In this document: one piece after another, positions 1 to 6,646 of the stretch
How positions within the stretch are numbered: position 1 is the stretch's first letter
How the letters are laid out: each line of letters opens with the position of its first letter
DNA from: Flavobacteriaceae bacterium
GTDB taxonomy: Bacteria; Bacteroidota; Bacteroidia; Flavobacteriales; Flavobacteriaceae
Length of the DNA: 26,823 bases
Assembly: GCA_018623655.1 (NCBI GenBank)
Contig: JAAZVG010000004.1
Coordinates: forward strand, 1 to 26,823
Direction of reading: 5' to 3'
Position numbers and translations under genes: made by a program
The notes under the pieces: generated by a model
The model's input: only the letters and a program-made list of their open reading frames with translations
Database searches by the model: none
Told to the model about the DNA's origin: nothing

Positions 1-156
1 ACTATAGTGCTTATCGTCGAGTAGTATAGGTTCAAAATTATACCATAGAACAATAGGATAGCCCGAATCAATAGCCTTTGAAATCGGCTTGTGATCTTCC
101 CAACGCAAATCGCGCTTTAACCAAACTAAAGCAACCTTTGGTCTGTTCTTTCTCAT
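1..156 (-). CDS. Cryptochrome/DNA photolyase family protein, N-terminal fragment (cut by window edge)
   Basis: Only the first 52 codons are present, read on the minus strand from an ATG at 156 and running off the left edge. The translation begins MRKNRPKVALVWLKRDLRW and continues with EDHKPISKAI and a hydrophobic strand VLWYNFEP. This is the standard start of the photolyase alpha/beta (Rossmann-like, antenna-binding) domain, whose signature is (V/I)W(F/L)(K/R)RDLR followed by DH. Family members repair UV-induced pyrimidine dimers with light and FAD, or act as light receptors. The FAD-binding C-terminal two thirds lies outside the window, so the subclass (CPD, 6-4, DASH or iron-sulfur type) cannot be assigned. 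It is divergent from the Crp/Fnr gene at 272, with 115 nt between the two starts. Confidence 0.88.
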   Translation of the reverse strand, partial: MRKNRPKVALVWLKRDLRWEDHKPISKAIDSGYPIVLWYNFEPILLDDKHYS

Positions 157-164
157 AGCTAGGT

Positions 165-172
165 TAAAGATA
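165..172 (-). promoter_or_regulatory. Possible -7 box for the photolyase gene
   Basis: On the minus strand the sequence reads TATCTTTA, 7 of 8 positions of the Bacteroidota TAnnTTTG element, ending 8 nt before the photolyase ATG. The leader would be very short, so this is a weak call. The palindromic operator at 174-189 abuts it on the upstream side. Confidence 0.35.
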
Positions 173-173
173 G

Positions 174-218
174 TGTAACATAGGTTACTAATATTGATGT
201 GCACGAGTACTACTTTTG
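174..218 (+). promoter_or_regulatory. Operator plus promoter of the Crp/Fnr gene (TGTAAC-N4-GTTACT ... TAnnTTTG)
   Basis: The 16-mer TGTAACATAGGTTACT at 174-189 is an inverted repeat (GTAAC-N4-GTTAC). It is followed by TACTTTTG at 211-218, a full match to the Bacteroidota -7 box. Centre-to-centre distance is 33 nt, putting the palindrome near -41. The same spacing is found before the dioxygenase gene and before sqr. No TTG-type -33 element is visible, which would fit an activator-dependent promoter. A second TATTTTTG lies at 239-246, so the real start site is not certain. Confidence 0.6.
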
Positions 219-271
219 AACCACTTTTGATTTTAACCTATTTTTGAAAGAACACCTTTTCAATAAACAAC

Positions 272-904
272 ATGCTTACCGATCTTCAATTTGTTTATGG
301 ATCACTTCTCGAAGCCTCTCTACTTCAAGAGATCAACCAAGTGGGCACCTACAGACAAATACAGGCAGGAACCGAGATCATTAGACCTGGAGAATATATT
401 AAAAGCATCCCCCTTTTAATCTCAGGAGCCATCAAAGTAATTCGTGAGTATGACGATGGAGAAGAACTTCTACTTTACTATGTCGAAGAAGGAAATACCT
501 GTTCAATGTCTATGGCCTGCTGCACCGAACAAAAAAGAAGTACGATTAAAGCGGTGGCTGAAGTTGATACGCTTTTCATTGTGATTCCTAATCAAAAAAT
601 AGAAGAATGGATTGGCAGGTATCCAAGATGGAGAAGCTTCATCTTTGCGAGTTATCAAAATCGCCTCGAAGAAATGCTATCTAGCCTGGAGAAAGTAGCT
701 TTTGAGCGCTTAGATGAGAGACTAATTGAGCATCTTAAAGAAAAGGGTCGAATCAATGGTGAAAACAGTATTCACCAAACGCATAAAGAGATAGCTGATG
801 AGCTTCATAGCTCTCGAGTAGTGATCTCAAGGTTACTGAAGAAATTGGAAAACCTAGGTCAAATAAAGCTGCATAGAAATTATATTGAATTAACCGACCT
901 TTAG
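272..904 (+). CDS. Crp/Fnr family transcriptional regulator with a Cys77/Cys83/Cys84 cluster, probable regulator of the sulfide genes
   Basis: 210 residues, normal for Crp/Fnr. Residues about 15-115 form the cyclic-nucleotide-binding-type beta barrel (G33, PGEYI, SGAIKV), about 120-145 the dimer helix, and about 155-205 a winged helix-turn-helix with IADELHSSRVVISRLLKKLE. The usual cAMP phosphate-binding cassette (FGE..ARS) is replaced by GNTCSMSMACC, so cAMP binding is unlikely. The only cysteines are C77, C83 and C84, all in this loop. Three cysteines are too few for an FNR-type four-cysteine [4Fe-4S] site. The recognition helix keeps the SR pair of FNR but has Val where FNR has its base-reading Glu. 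The gene is followed after 4 nt by the SulP gene. I infer that it senses sulfane sulfur or redox state and binds the TGTAAC-N4-GTTACA sites nearby; the family assignment is firm, the ligand is not. Confidence 0.93.
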   Translation: MLTDLQFVYGSLLEASLLQEINQVGTYRQIQAGTEIIRPGEYIKSIPLLISGAIKVIREYDDGEELLLYYVEEGNTCSMSMACCTEQKRSTIKAVAEVDTLFIVIPNQKIEEWIGRYPRWRSFIFASYQNRLEEMLSSLEKVAFERLDERLIEHLKEKGRINGENSIHQTHKEIADELHSSRVVISRLLKKLENLGQIKLHRNYIELTDL

Positions 905-908
905 ACCA

Positions 909-2642
909 ATGAAATTCATCCTTCAGTTTATTCCCATTCTACAGTGGTTGCCTAATTACAAAAGAGCACATCTGTCGGGTGATCTTTCAGCGGGATTAAC
1001 TGTGGGTATCATGCTTATTCCCCAAGGGATGGCTTACGCAATGCTCGCTGGTCTGCCTCCGGTTTTTGGCTTATATGCATCCTTAATTCCTCAAGTAATC
1101 TATGCACTATTGGGTACCTCTAGACAGCTTAGTGTAGCTCCTGTTGCTATGGATTCACTACTCGTTGCAGCAGGTCTAGGAGCGCTTTCTATCAGTGGCA
1201 TAGAGGAATACACTTCAATGGCTATTTTCCTTGCCCTTTTCATGGGCAGCATACAGTTTTTATTAGGAATTGTGAAGATGGGTTTTCTGGTAAATTTCTT
1301 ATCTAAGCCTGTAATTAGCGGGTTTACCTCAGCTGCCGCTTTAATCATTGGACTAAGTCAATTGAAGCATTTACTAGGAGCTCCCATAGAAAACAGCAAT
1401 CAAATACATATTCTTTTAGGAAACACCATTGAAGTGCTCGATCAGATCAATATCTACGCTATCGTCCTCGGTCTTGCTGCTATTTTGATTATCAAAGGTA
1501 TCAAAAGGTGGGCGCCTCAGATTCCAGCAGCATTAGTGGTAACCATTTTAGGAATCGCGATCACCTATGCTTTCAACCTCAGCGAACATGGCCTAAACAT
1601 CGTTAAAGAGGTTCCTTCAGGCCTGCCGAAAATAGGATTGCCTGAACTCTCAATGGATCGATTAAATGATCTTGCGCCTTTAGCTGTTACACTCGCTCTA
1701 ATTGCATTCATGGAAGCGATTTCAATAGCCAAGGCAATCGAAGAGAGAAAAGGGCTTCAAGAGGTAAAACCAAATCAAGAACTCATTGCAATCGGAATGG
1801 CGAATGTAGTAGGGTCGTTTTTTCAATCATATCCAGTTACTGGAGGATTTTCAAGAACTGCAGTGAACGACCAAGCTGGTGGAGCGACACCTCTTGCGTC
1901 TATAATTAGTGCATTGATTGTCGGGCTTACGCTCCTATTCTTAACTCCTCTTTTTTATCATCTACCTAAAACAATATTAGCAGCAATTATCATGGTAGCC
2001 GTTTTTGGGCTGATTGATTTAGCCTACCCTTTTCGACTCTTTAGAAAAAGAAAAGACGAATTTGCTGTCCTTATTATTACCTTTCTAACTACCCTAATTA
2101 TTGGTATTACAGAAGGTATTATCCTAGGAGTGCTTATTTCATTAGGTTTAATGATATATAGAACCTCACAACCACACTATGCGATTCTAGGAAGAATGAA
2201 GGACTCTACACATTACAGAAATATTAAGCGATTTGACAAAGATATTAGCATCGACCCAGAAGTCCTTTTCTTTAGATTCGACGGTCAGTTATATTTTGGA
2301 AACAAGGAATACTTTAAAACTGAACTAACTCAGGCAGTCAAGTCACACGGCGATGAATTAAAAGGGGTTGTATTGTCTGTCGAGGCAATCAATTATATAG
2401 ACTCCACAGCCGCTCACATGCTAAGACAACTCTTTAGCCAGTTTAAAGAAGAAGGAATTAAGGTTACGATTTCAGGACCTATTGGGCCGATAAGAGACAT
2501 CTTAAAAAGGAGTGAAATTGTTGATCTCATAGGAAAGCAGTCCTTCTTTGATAATGCACACGACGCCTTTTTATTCATCAAAGGAGATGAAAATAAAATC
2601 GATGAGTATTCTAGAAGAATAGCCTTAGAATCAAAAGAATAG
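909..2642 (+). CDS. SulP family anion permease with C-terminal STAS domain
   Basis: 577 residues, typical for bacterial SulP (SLC26-like) carriers. It opens with the family signature: LSGDLSAGLTVGIMLIPQGM, then AYAMLAGLPPVFGLYASLIP at about residues 23-62. About a dozen hydrophobic segments follow up to about residue 420, including the VGSFFQSYPVTGGFSRTAVN region characteristic of SulP. A cytoplasmic STAS domain occupies about 445-560, with the AINYIDSTAAH loop that holds the conserved Asp-Ser. Family members move sulfate, bicarbonate or other anions, and substrate cannot be read from sequence. The gene starts 4 nt after the Crp/Fnr stop, so the two are probably cotranscribed. Among sulfide-oxidation genes it may handle sulfite or sulfate produced by the dioxygenase; that role is inference. 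Confidence 0.92.
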   Translation: MKFILQFIPILQWLPNYKRAHLSGDLSAGLTVGIMLIPQGMAYAMLAGLPPVFGLYASLIPQVIYALLGTSRQLSVAPVAMDSLLVAAGLGALSISGIEEYTSMAIFLALFMGSIQFLLGIVKMGFLVNFLSKPVISGFTSAAALIIGLSQLKHLLGAPIENSNQIHILLGNTIEVLDQINIYAIVLGLAAILIIKGIKRWAPQIPAALVVTILGIAITYAFNLSEHGLNIVKEVPSGLPKIGLPELSMDRLNDLAPLAVTLALIAFMEAISIAKAIEERKGLQEVKPNQELIAIGMANVVGSFFQSYPVTGGFSRTAVNDQAGGATPLASIISALIVGLTLLFLTPLFYHLPKTILAAIIMVAVFGLIDLAYPFRLFRKRKDEFAVLIITFLTTLIIGITEGIILGVLISLGLMIYRTSQPHYAILGRMKDSTHYRNIKRFDKDISIDPEVLFFRFDGQLYFGNKEYFKTELTQAVKSHGDELKGVVLSVEAINYIDSTAAHMLRQLFSQFKEEGIKVTISGPIGPIRDILKRSEIVDLIGKQSFFDNAHDAFLFIKGDENKIDEYSRRIALESKE

Positions 2643-2647
2643 ACTTT

Positions 2648-2692
2648 TGTAACTTATGTAACTCTGCATTAAAAATACTGCTGTTAACTTTG
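2648..2692 (+). promoter_or_regulatory. Operator plus promoter of the persulfide dioxygenase gene
   Basis: TGTAACTTATGTAACT at 2648-2663 keeps a perfect left half of TGTAAC-N4-GTTACA and 4 of 6 bases in the right half. It can also be read as a direct repeat of TGTAACT. TAACTTTG at 2685-2692 is a full TAnnTTTG match. The centres are 33 nt apart, as before the Crp/Fnr gene and before sqr. The -7 box overlaps the in-frame TTG at 2690, which argues for translation starting at the ATG at 2714. Confidence 0.58.
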
Positions 2693-2713
2693 ACATACTT
2701 AAAAGTACGCGAC

Positions 2714-4132
2714 ATGAAAATAGAACAAATTTATACCGGATGTTTAGCCCAAGGAGCTTACTATATTGAAAGCCATGGAGAGGTAGCTATTATCGATCCT
2801 CTAAGAGAGGTGAAACCTTATTTAGAAAAGGCTAAAGAGGCTAATGCTGAAATTAAATACATCTTTGAAACACACTTTCACGCAGATTTCGTAAGTGGCC
2901 ATTTGAGCCTAGCTAAAGAATCTGGAGCACCAATAATTTATGGACCGAATGCAAACCCGAGCTTTGATGCAATTATTGCTAAAGATAACCAAGAATTCAA
3001 ACTAGGAGAAGTTACCATCGTAGTGCTTCACACCCCTGGTCACACTATGGAGTCTACCACATATTTACTTAGAGACGCCAACGGTAAGGATCATGCTATT
3101 TTTAGCGGAGATACGCTGTTTTTGGGGGATGTTGGACGCCCAGATTTAGCGCAAAAAGCGGCTCATTTGACGCAAGAGCAATTAGCCGAAACACTTTTTG
3201 ATAGTTTGAGAACTAAGATCATGCCACTCTCTGATGAAATCACTGTTTATCCTGGTCACGGAGCAGGTTCAGCTTGTGGTAAAAACATGATGAAAGAAAC
3301 CGTAGACACCTTAGGGAACCAAAAAAAGATGAATTATGCGCTGCGCGAAGATATGACTAAGGCCGAGTTTGTTAAAGAAGTTACCGACGGTCTGATGCCC
3401 CCACCTCAATACTTCCCATTAAATGTAAAGATGAATAAGGAAGGATACGATCACTTCGACGAGGTATTGGAAAGAGGATCAACTCCTTTAAGCCCTGAGG
3501 CTTTTGAGGATGTCGCTAATCAAACTGGCGCACTTGTTATTGATGTTCGTCATCAAGATGATTTCGTGAAAGGCCATATCCCACGTTCGATCTTCATAGG
3601 TTTAGACGGTAGTTTTGCACCTTGGGTGGGAACACTAATCGCTGATGTTGAACAGCCATTATTACTAGTTACCCCAGAGGGGCGTGAGGAAGAGACCATT
3701 ACTCGTTTAGCTCGCGTAGGTTTCGATAATACCCTAGGATACTTAGAAGGAGGGTTCGAATCTTGGAAAAACTCAGGCAAAGAGTTCGACACCATTGACA
3801 CGATTTCTGCTAAGGATTTAAAATCAAAACTAGAATCTAGCGATACAGAAGTGTTCGATGTTCGTAAGGATACTGAATTTTATGCACATCGTATTCCCAG
3901 TGCAAAAAATACTCCACTCGATTACCTCAACGATTACTTAGATGAGTTTCCTACAGACAAGTCCTTATTTGTTCACTGTGCTGGGGGATATCGTTCAGTG
4001 ATCGCAGGATCTATTCTTAAGAGTAGAGGAATTCATAATATTGTTGATGTTACAGGCGGATTCAAGGCTATAGAAGCAGCTGAAATAAATTTGACAGACT
4101 ATGTATGTCCGTCTACAATGCCCTCAAAATAA
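2714..4132 (+). CDS. Persulfide dioxygenase-like MBL-fold protein fused to two rhodanese domains (CstB-like)
   Basis: 472 residues from the ATG at 2714. A TTG 24 nt upstream is also in frame but lies inside the promoter box. The MBL domain (about 1-235) has THFHADF at 53-59, LHTPGH with H110, FSGD with D133, and YPGHG with H182. H54, H110 and D133 match the three iron ligands of ETHE1-type dioxygenases, although the usual DH is DF here. The first rhodanese domain (about 260-370) lacks the catalytic cysteine; its loop reads LLLVTPEGREE. The second (about 375-470) has the active loop HCAGGYRS with C422. This order (MBL, inactive rhodanese, active rhodanese) matches CstB of Staphylococcus. Expected chemistry: oxidise a thiol persulfide to sulfite and pass sulfur to or from thiosulfate. 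It lies directly before sqr. Confidence 0.9.
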   Translation: MKIEQIYTGCLAQGAYYIESHGEVAIIDPLREVKPYLEKAKEANAEIKYIFETHFHADFVSGHLSLAKESGAPIIYGPNANPSFDAIIAKDNQEFKLGEVTIVVLHTPGHTMESTTYLLRDANGKDHAIFSGDTLFLGDVGRPDLAQKAAHLTQEQLAETLFDSLRTKIMPLSDEITVYPGHGAGSACGKNMMKETVDTLGNQKKMNYALREDMTKAEFVKEVTDGLMPPPQYFPLNVKMNKEGYDHFDEVLERGSTPLSPEAFEDVANQTGALVIDVRHQDDFVKGHIPRSIFIGLDGSFAPWVGTLIADVEQPLLLVTPEGREEETITRLARVGFDNTLGYLEGGFESWKNSGKEFDTIDTISAKDLKSKLESSDTEVFDVRKDTEFYAHRIPSAKNTPLDYLNDYLDEFPTDKSLFVHCAGGYRSVIAGSILKSRGIHNIVDVTGGFKAIEAAEINLTDYVCPSTMPSK

Positions 4133-4158
4133 CCGAAAATCATTTTCAATTATGCCAA

Positions 4159-4189
4159 CCTGTGTAACCTGCGTTACACAGGCTTTTTT
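4159..4189 (+). terminator. Rho-independent terminator of the dioxygenase gene, containing an operator palindrome
   Basis: CCTGTGTAAC (4159-4168) and GTTACACAGG (4173-4182) form a perfect 10-bp stem with the loop CTGC, followed by C and six T. The inner 16 bases are the best copy of the TGTAAC-N4-GTTACA motif. Confidence 0.85.
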
Positions 4190-4207
4190 ATTTAATGACT
4201 AGCTTTT
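4163..4207 (+). promoter_or_regulatory. Operator plus promoter of sqr, nested in the preceding terminator
   Basis: TGTAACCTGCGTTACA at 4163-4178 is a perfect 6-4-6 palindrome. TAGCTTTT at 4200-4207 matches TAnnTTTG except for the last base. The centre-to-centre distance is again exactly 33 nt. The sqr ATG at 4236 lies 28 nt beyond the box. Confidence 0.55.
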
Positions 4208-4235
4208 CCACAACTTTAACTAAACGATAAACATT

Positions 4236-5519
4236 ATGTCAACTTCTTATCAAGTTCTAATTGTTGGTGGAGGTACTGCTGGTATCATGGCAGCATCTCG
4301 TTTACAGAAATTAGATTCATCACTCTCAATCGCAATCATTGAACCGGCCGACACTCACTATTACCAACCGGCATGGACTCTGGTTGGGGCTGGAGCCTAT
4401 AATTATAAAAAAACTGCTAAACCTATGGCAGAGATTATGCCAAATGGCGTTTCTTGGGTAAAAGATTTCGCAGTTTCATTCGACCCTGAGAACAACTCTG
4501 TGAGTACAAAAGAAAGCGGCAACATCTCATATGACTACCTGATTGTTGCTCCTGGGCTTGTTATGGAGCCTAGTATGATCAAAGGTCTACCCGAGGCGCT
4601 TGATAAAGGAATTGTTTGTAGTAACTATACCGATCCAGAACACACTTGGAAATTATTACAAGATTTCAAAGGAGGTAATGCAATTTTTACTCAGCCAGCA
4701 ACACCTATAAAGTGTGGAGGTGCTCCACAGAAGATTGCCTATTTAGCAGCAGATTATATAAGAAAGCAAGGATTAGCTGAGAAATCTAACGTAATGTTTG
4801 CCACTCCGGGTACCGTAATTTTTGGAGTGCCGGTAATTAGAGAAACTTTAATGAAGGTTATTGGTAAATACAATATTAAGTTTCACCCTTACAATACGCC
4901 TGTCGAAGTTGATTCAAAGAAAAAAATTGTTTATTTCATTGATAAAACTCCAGAGGATCACGCTTGTTTTGTTCAGAAAGAAGGTAGCTCATTCGGTACT
5001 AATAATGTGTTCGGCGCAAACAAAACAGAAGACGGAAGAATTGCGGTACCCTTCGACTTTCTTCACATCGCCCCACCGCAAGCAGCACCAAAATTTATTA
5101 GAGAATCGACATTAGCAAATGAAGGAGGTTGGTTAAGCGTTGACAAGCACACTCTTCAACACACCAAGTATGCTAATGTGTTTGGGTTAGGTGATGTAGC
5201 AGGGCTACCGACGGCAAAAACAGGAGCTGCTATTCGCAAGCAAGTTCCTGTCGTATTAGACAATATCTTGCGTCTAATAAAATCAAACACCACTGGTACT
5301 AAATCTTATAATGGCTACTCATCTTGTCCGCTGGTAACTGGTTATGGCAAAATGGTGCTCGCAGAATTTGATTACAACAATAACTTTACTCCTGACCCGA
5401 AACTCAAACAAATGCTCGTATTCGATTCTTCGAAAGAGCATTGGAGGCTTTGGATGTTGAAGAAATTCGGTCTTCCCTATTTGTATTGGAATAAGATGCT
5501 CAAGGGAGAAGACGTATAA
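4236..5519 (+). CDS. sqr: Sulfide:quinone oxidoreductase, type II (human SQOR-like)
   Basis: 427 residues. The N-terminus holds an FAD-binding GGGTAGI motif in a Rossmann fold (VLIVGGGTAGIMAA, about 7-20) and HYYQPAWTLVGAG (41-53), a stretch typical of SQR. The two redox cysteines expected for the type II group are present: C160 in PIKCGGAPQKI and C364 in YSSCPLVTGY. A second FAD contact is VFGLGDVAGLPTAKTGAA (about 325-342). The C-terminus (FGLPYLYWNKMLKG) resembles the membrane-associated end of SQOR. The enzyme oxidises sulfide, passes electrons to the quinone pool and transfers sulfane sulfur to a small acceptor, giving the persulfide substrate for the dioxygenase encoded just upstream. 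It lies between that gene and the YeeE pair and has its own promoter. Confidence 0.93.
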   Translation: MSTSYQVLIVGGGTAGIMAASRLQKLDSSLSIAIIEPADTHYYQPAWTLVGAGAYNYKKTAKPMAEIMPNGVSWVKDFAVSFDPENNSVSTKESGNISYDYLIVAPGLVMEPSMIKGLPEALDKGIVCSNYTDPEHTWKLLQDFKGGNAIFTQPATPIKCGGAPQKIAYLAADYIRKQGLAEKSNVMFATPGTVIFGVPVIRETLMKVIGKYNIKFHPYNTPVEVDSKKKIVYFIDKTPEDHACFVQKEGSSFGTNNVFGANKTEDGRIAVPFDFLHIAPPQAAPKFIRESTLANEGGWLSVDKHTLQHTKYANVFGLGDVAGLPTAKTGAAIRKQVPVVLDNILRLIKSNTTGTKSYNGYSSCPLVTGYGKMVLAEFDYNNNFTPDPKLKQMLVFDSSKEHWRLWMLKKFGLPYLYWNKMLKGEDV

Positions 5520-5530
5520 ATCTTCACTAA

Positions 5531-5576
5531 TGCAACCTAGATAACACCCACTTATTCTGTGGGTGGTTTATTTTTG
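5531..5576 (+). promoter_or_regulatory. Weak operator/promoter candidate for the YeeE pair
   Basis: TGCAACCTAGATAACA at 5531-5546 matches 9 of 12 positions of the palindrome. TATTTTTG at 5569-5576 is a full -7 box match. The spacing is 34 nt rather than 33 and the palindrome is degraded, so this is tentative. The terminator hairpin of sqr lies between the two elements. Confidence 0.3.
5545..5575 (+). terminator. Rho-independent terminator after sqr
   Basis: CACCCAC (5545-5551) pairs with GTGGGTG (5559-5565) across a 7-nt loop, followed by GTTTATTTTT. It is placed 26 nt after the sqr stop. Confidence 0.75.
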
Positions 5577-5594
5577 TTTAATTAAAATTAAAAG

Positions 5595-6152
5595 ATGGAA
5601 AATTTAATGCAACCTTGGCCATGGTATGTCTCTGGCCCACTGATCGCACTCGTGATGTTTTTCTTGATTTTCTCAGGAAGAAATTTTGGCATGTCAGGTA
5701 ATTTACGCGTCTTGTGTGCCGCAATAGGCGGAGATAAGGCTTGTGACTTTTTTCGCTTTGACTGGAAGGCTCAGCGTTGGAATCTAGTTTTTGCGCTCGG
5801 TACAATTTTAGGGGGCTTCGTTGCTGCTGAATTTCTAAGTACTGACATAGCAGTTTCTATTACAGAGGAGACTATCGAAAAACTGAACCAATATGGTTTT
5901 ACAGATGGTGGGGCGGCCTATCTGCCTGAACAACTATTCAGTATAGAATCACTCGGCGAACCCTATACAGTACTGTTGCTAGCAATCGGAGGATTTCTTG
6001 TTGGATTTGGCTCTAGATATGCAGGCGGGTGTACTTCAGGTCATGCAATCTCTGGCCTAAGCGACCTTCAACTGCCTTCATTAATTGCGGTGATCGGTTT
6101 CTTTATAGGAGGGCTCTTTATGGTTCATGTACTATTTCCAATTTTATTCTAA
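5595..6152 (+). CDS. YeeE/YedE family sulfur-compound transporter, first half
   Basis: 185 residues with about four hydrophobic segments (roughly 12-30, 64-82, 124-140, 160-183). The signature SRYAGGCTSGHAISGLS at about 140-156 contains C146, the conserved cysteine region of the YeeE/YedE family; C41 and C50 precede it. TsuA-type members import thiosulfate through conserved cysteines, and others handle further reduced sulfur species. This protein is about half the size of full-length YeeE and is followed after 14 nt by a second, shorter member, so the transporter is probably a two-subunit version. Its position directly after sqr supports a job in sulfane-sulfur or thiosulfate traffic. Direction and exact substrate are inference. 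Confidence 0.87.
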   Translation: MENLMQPWPWYVSGPLIALVMFFLIFSGRNFGMSGNLRVLCAAIGGDKACDFFRFDWKAQRWNLVFALGTILGGFVAAEFLSTDIAVSITEETIEKLNQYGFTDGGAAYLPEQLFSIESLGEPYTVLLLAIGGFLVGFGSRYAGGCTSGHAISGLSDLQLPSLIAVIGFFIGGLFMVHVLFPILF

Positions 6153-6166
6153 AACACGCTTTACCC

Positions 6167-6580
6167 ATGAAAACACTAAAATATTTAATCACAGGTACCG
6201 TATTTGGAATTATCATGTTCAAATCAGAAGCGGCTTCCTGGTTTAGAATTTTTGAAATGTTCCAATTTGATTCATTTCACATGTACGGTATCATAGGTTC
6301 TGCACTTGCCACTGGAGTTATCGGAATACAGCTCGTTAAAGGTCTAAAACTTAGATCCTTTTCTGGAGAGGAAATTATTATTCCACCAAAGGCAAAAGGG
6401 TGGAAAAACTATTTGTTTGGGGGTATAGTATTCGGTTTAGGCTGGGGACTTGCTGGGGCTTGTCCGGGTCCGATTTTTACGCTTGTTGGCGCTGGGTTTC
6501 TTCCGATTATTTTAGTTCTTGTTTTTGCAGTCTTAGGCACTTTCGTGTACGGGATCCTTAAACCAAAACTTCCGCACTAG
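6167..6580 (+). CDS. YeeE/YedE-like (DUF6691-type) membrane protein, second half
   Basis: 137 residues from the ATG at 6167. The reading frame is open for 46 more codons upstream, but that stretch overlaps the preceding gene and does not resemble the family. There are about four membrane segments (5-20, 38-58, 80-97, 105-130). LGWGLAGACPGP at 91-102 with C99 is the counterpart of the GGCTSGH motif in the preceding protein. Such small partners are commonly encoded beside a half-size YeeE, and I take the two as one transporter. The 14-nt gap implies cotranscription. No clear terminator follows before the folE promoter. Confidence 0.85.
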   Translation: MKTLKYLITGTVFGIIMFKSEAASWFRIFEMFQFDSFHMYGIIGSALATGVIGIQLVKGLKLRSFSGEEIIIPPKAKGWKNYLFGGIVFGLGWGLAGACPGPIFTLVGAGFLPIILVLVFAVLGTFVYGILKPKLPH

Positions 6581-6634
6581 GAGATTATTATTTATATTTT
6601 GTTTATTCTTTTTATGAAATGATTAAACAATTTG

Positions 6635-6642
6635 TATCTTTG
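6635..6642 (+). promoter_or_regulatory. Promoter -7 box for folE
   Basis: TATCTTTG is a full match to TAnnTTTG, 39 nt before the folE ATG. The leader between them can fold (see 6647-6674). Confidence 0.55.
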
Positions 6643-6646
6643 AGTT

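Noticed and set aside
239..246. Second TATTTTTG box before the Crp/Fnr gene
   Set aside because: It is a full consensus match and could be the real promoter, but only the box at 211-218 has the spacing shared with two other promoters. Kept as an alternative, not as a feature.
272..904. FNR-type oxygen sensor
   Set aside because: Only three cysteines, all in the effector loop, and no N-terminal cysteine cluster.
1100..1348. 82-codon minus-strand open frame
   Set aside because: Antisense shadow of the SulP membrane domain.
2690..2713. TTG start giving an eight-residue-longer dioxygenase
   Set aside because: The TTG lies inside the predicted -7 box and the family N-terminus begins with the MKIEQIYTG at 2714.
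2870..2890. Inactive MBL domain because the DH of the metal motif is missing
   Set aside because: In ETHE1-type enzymes that His is not an iron ligand, and the three ligand residues are present.
5595..6580. YeeE gene broken in two by a frameshift
   Set aside because: Each half has its own start, its own Cys-Gly motif and a clean stop, and paired half-size YeeE proteins are a known arrangement.
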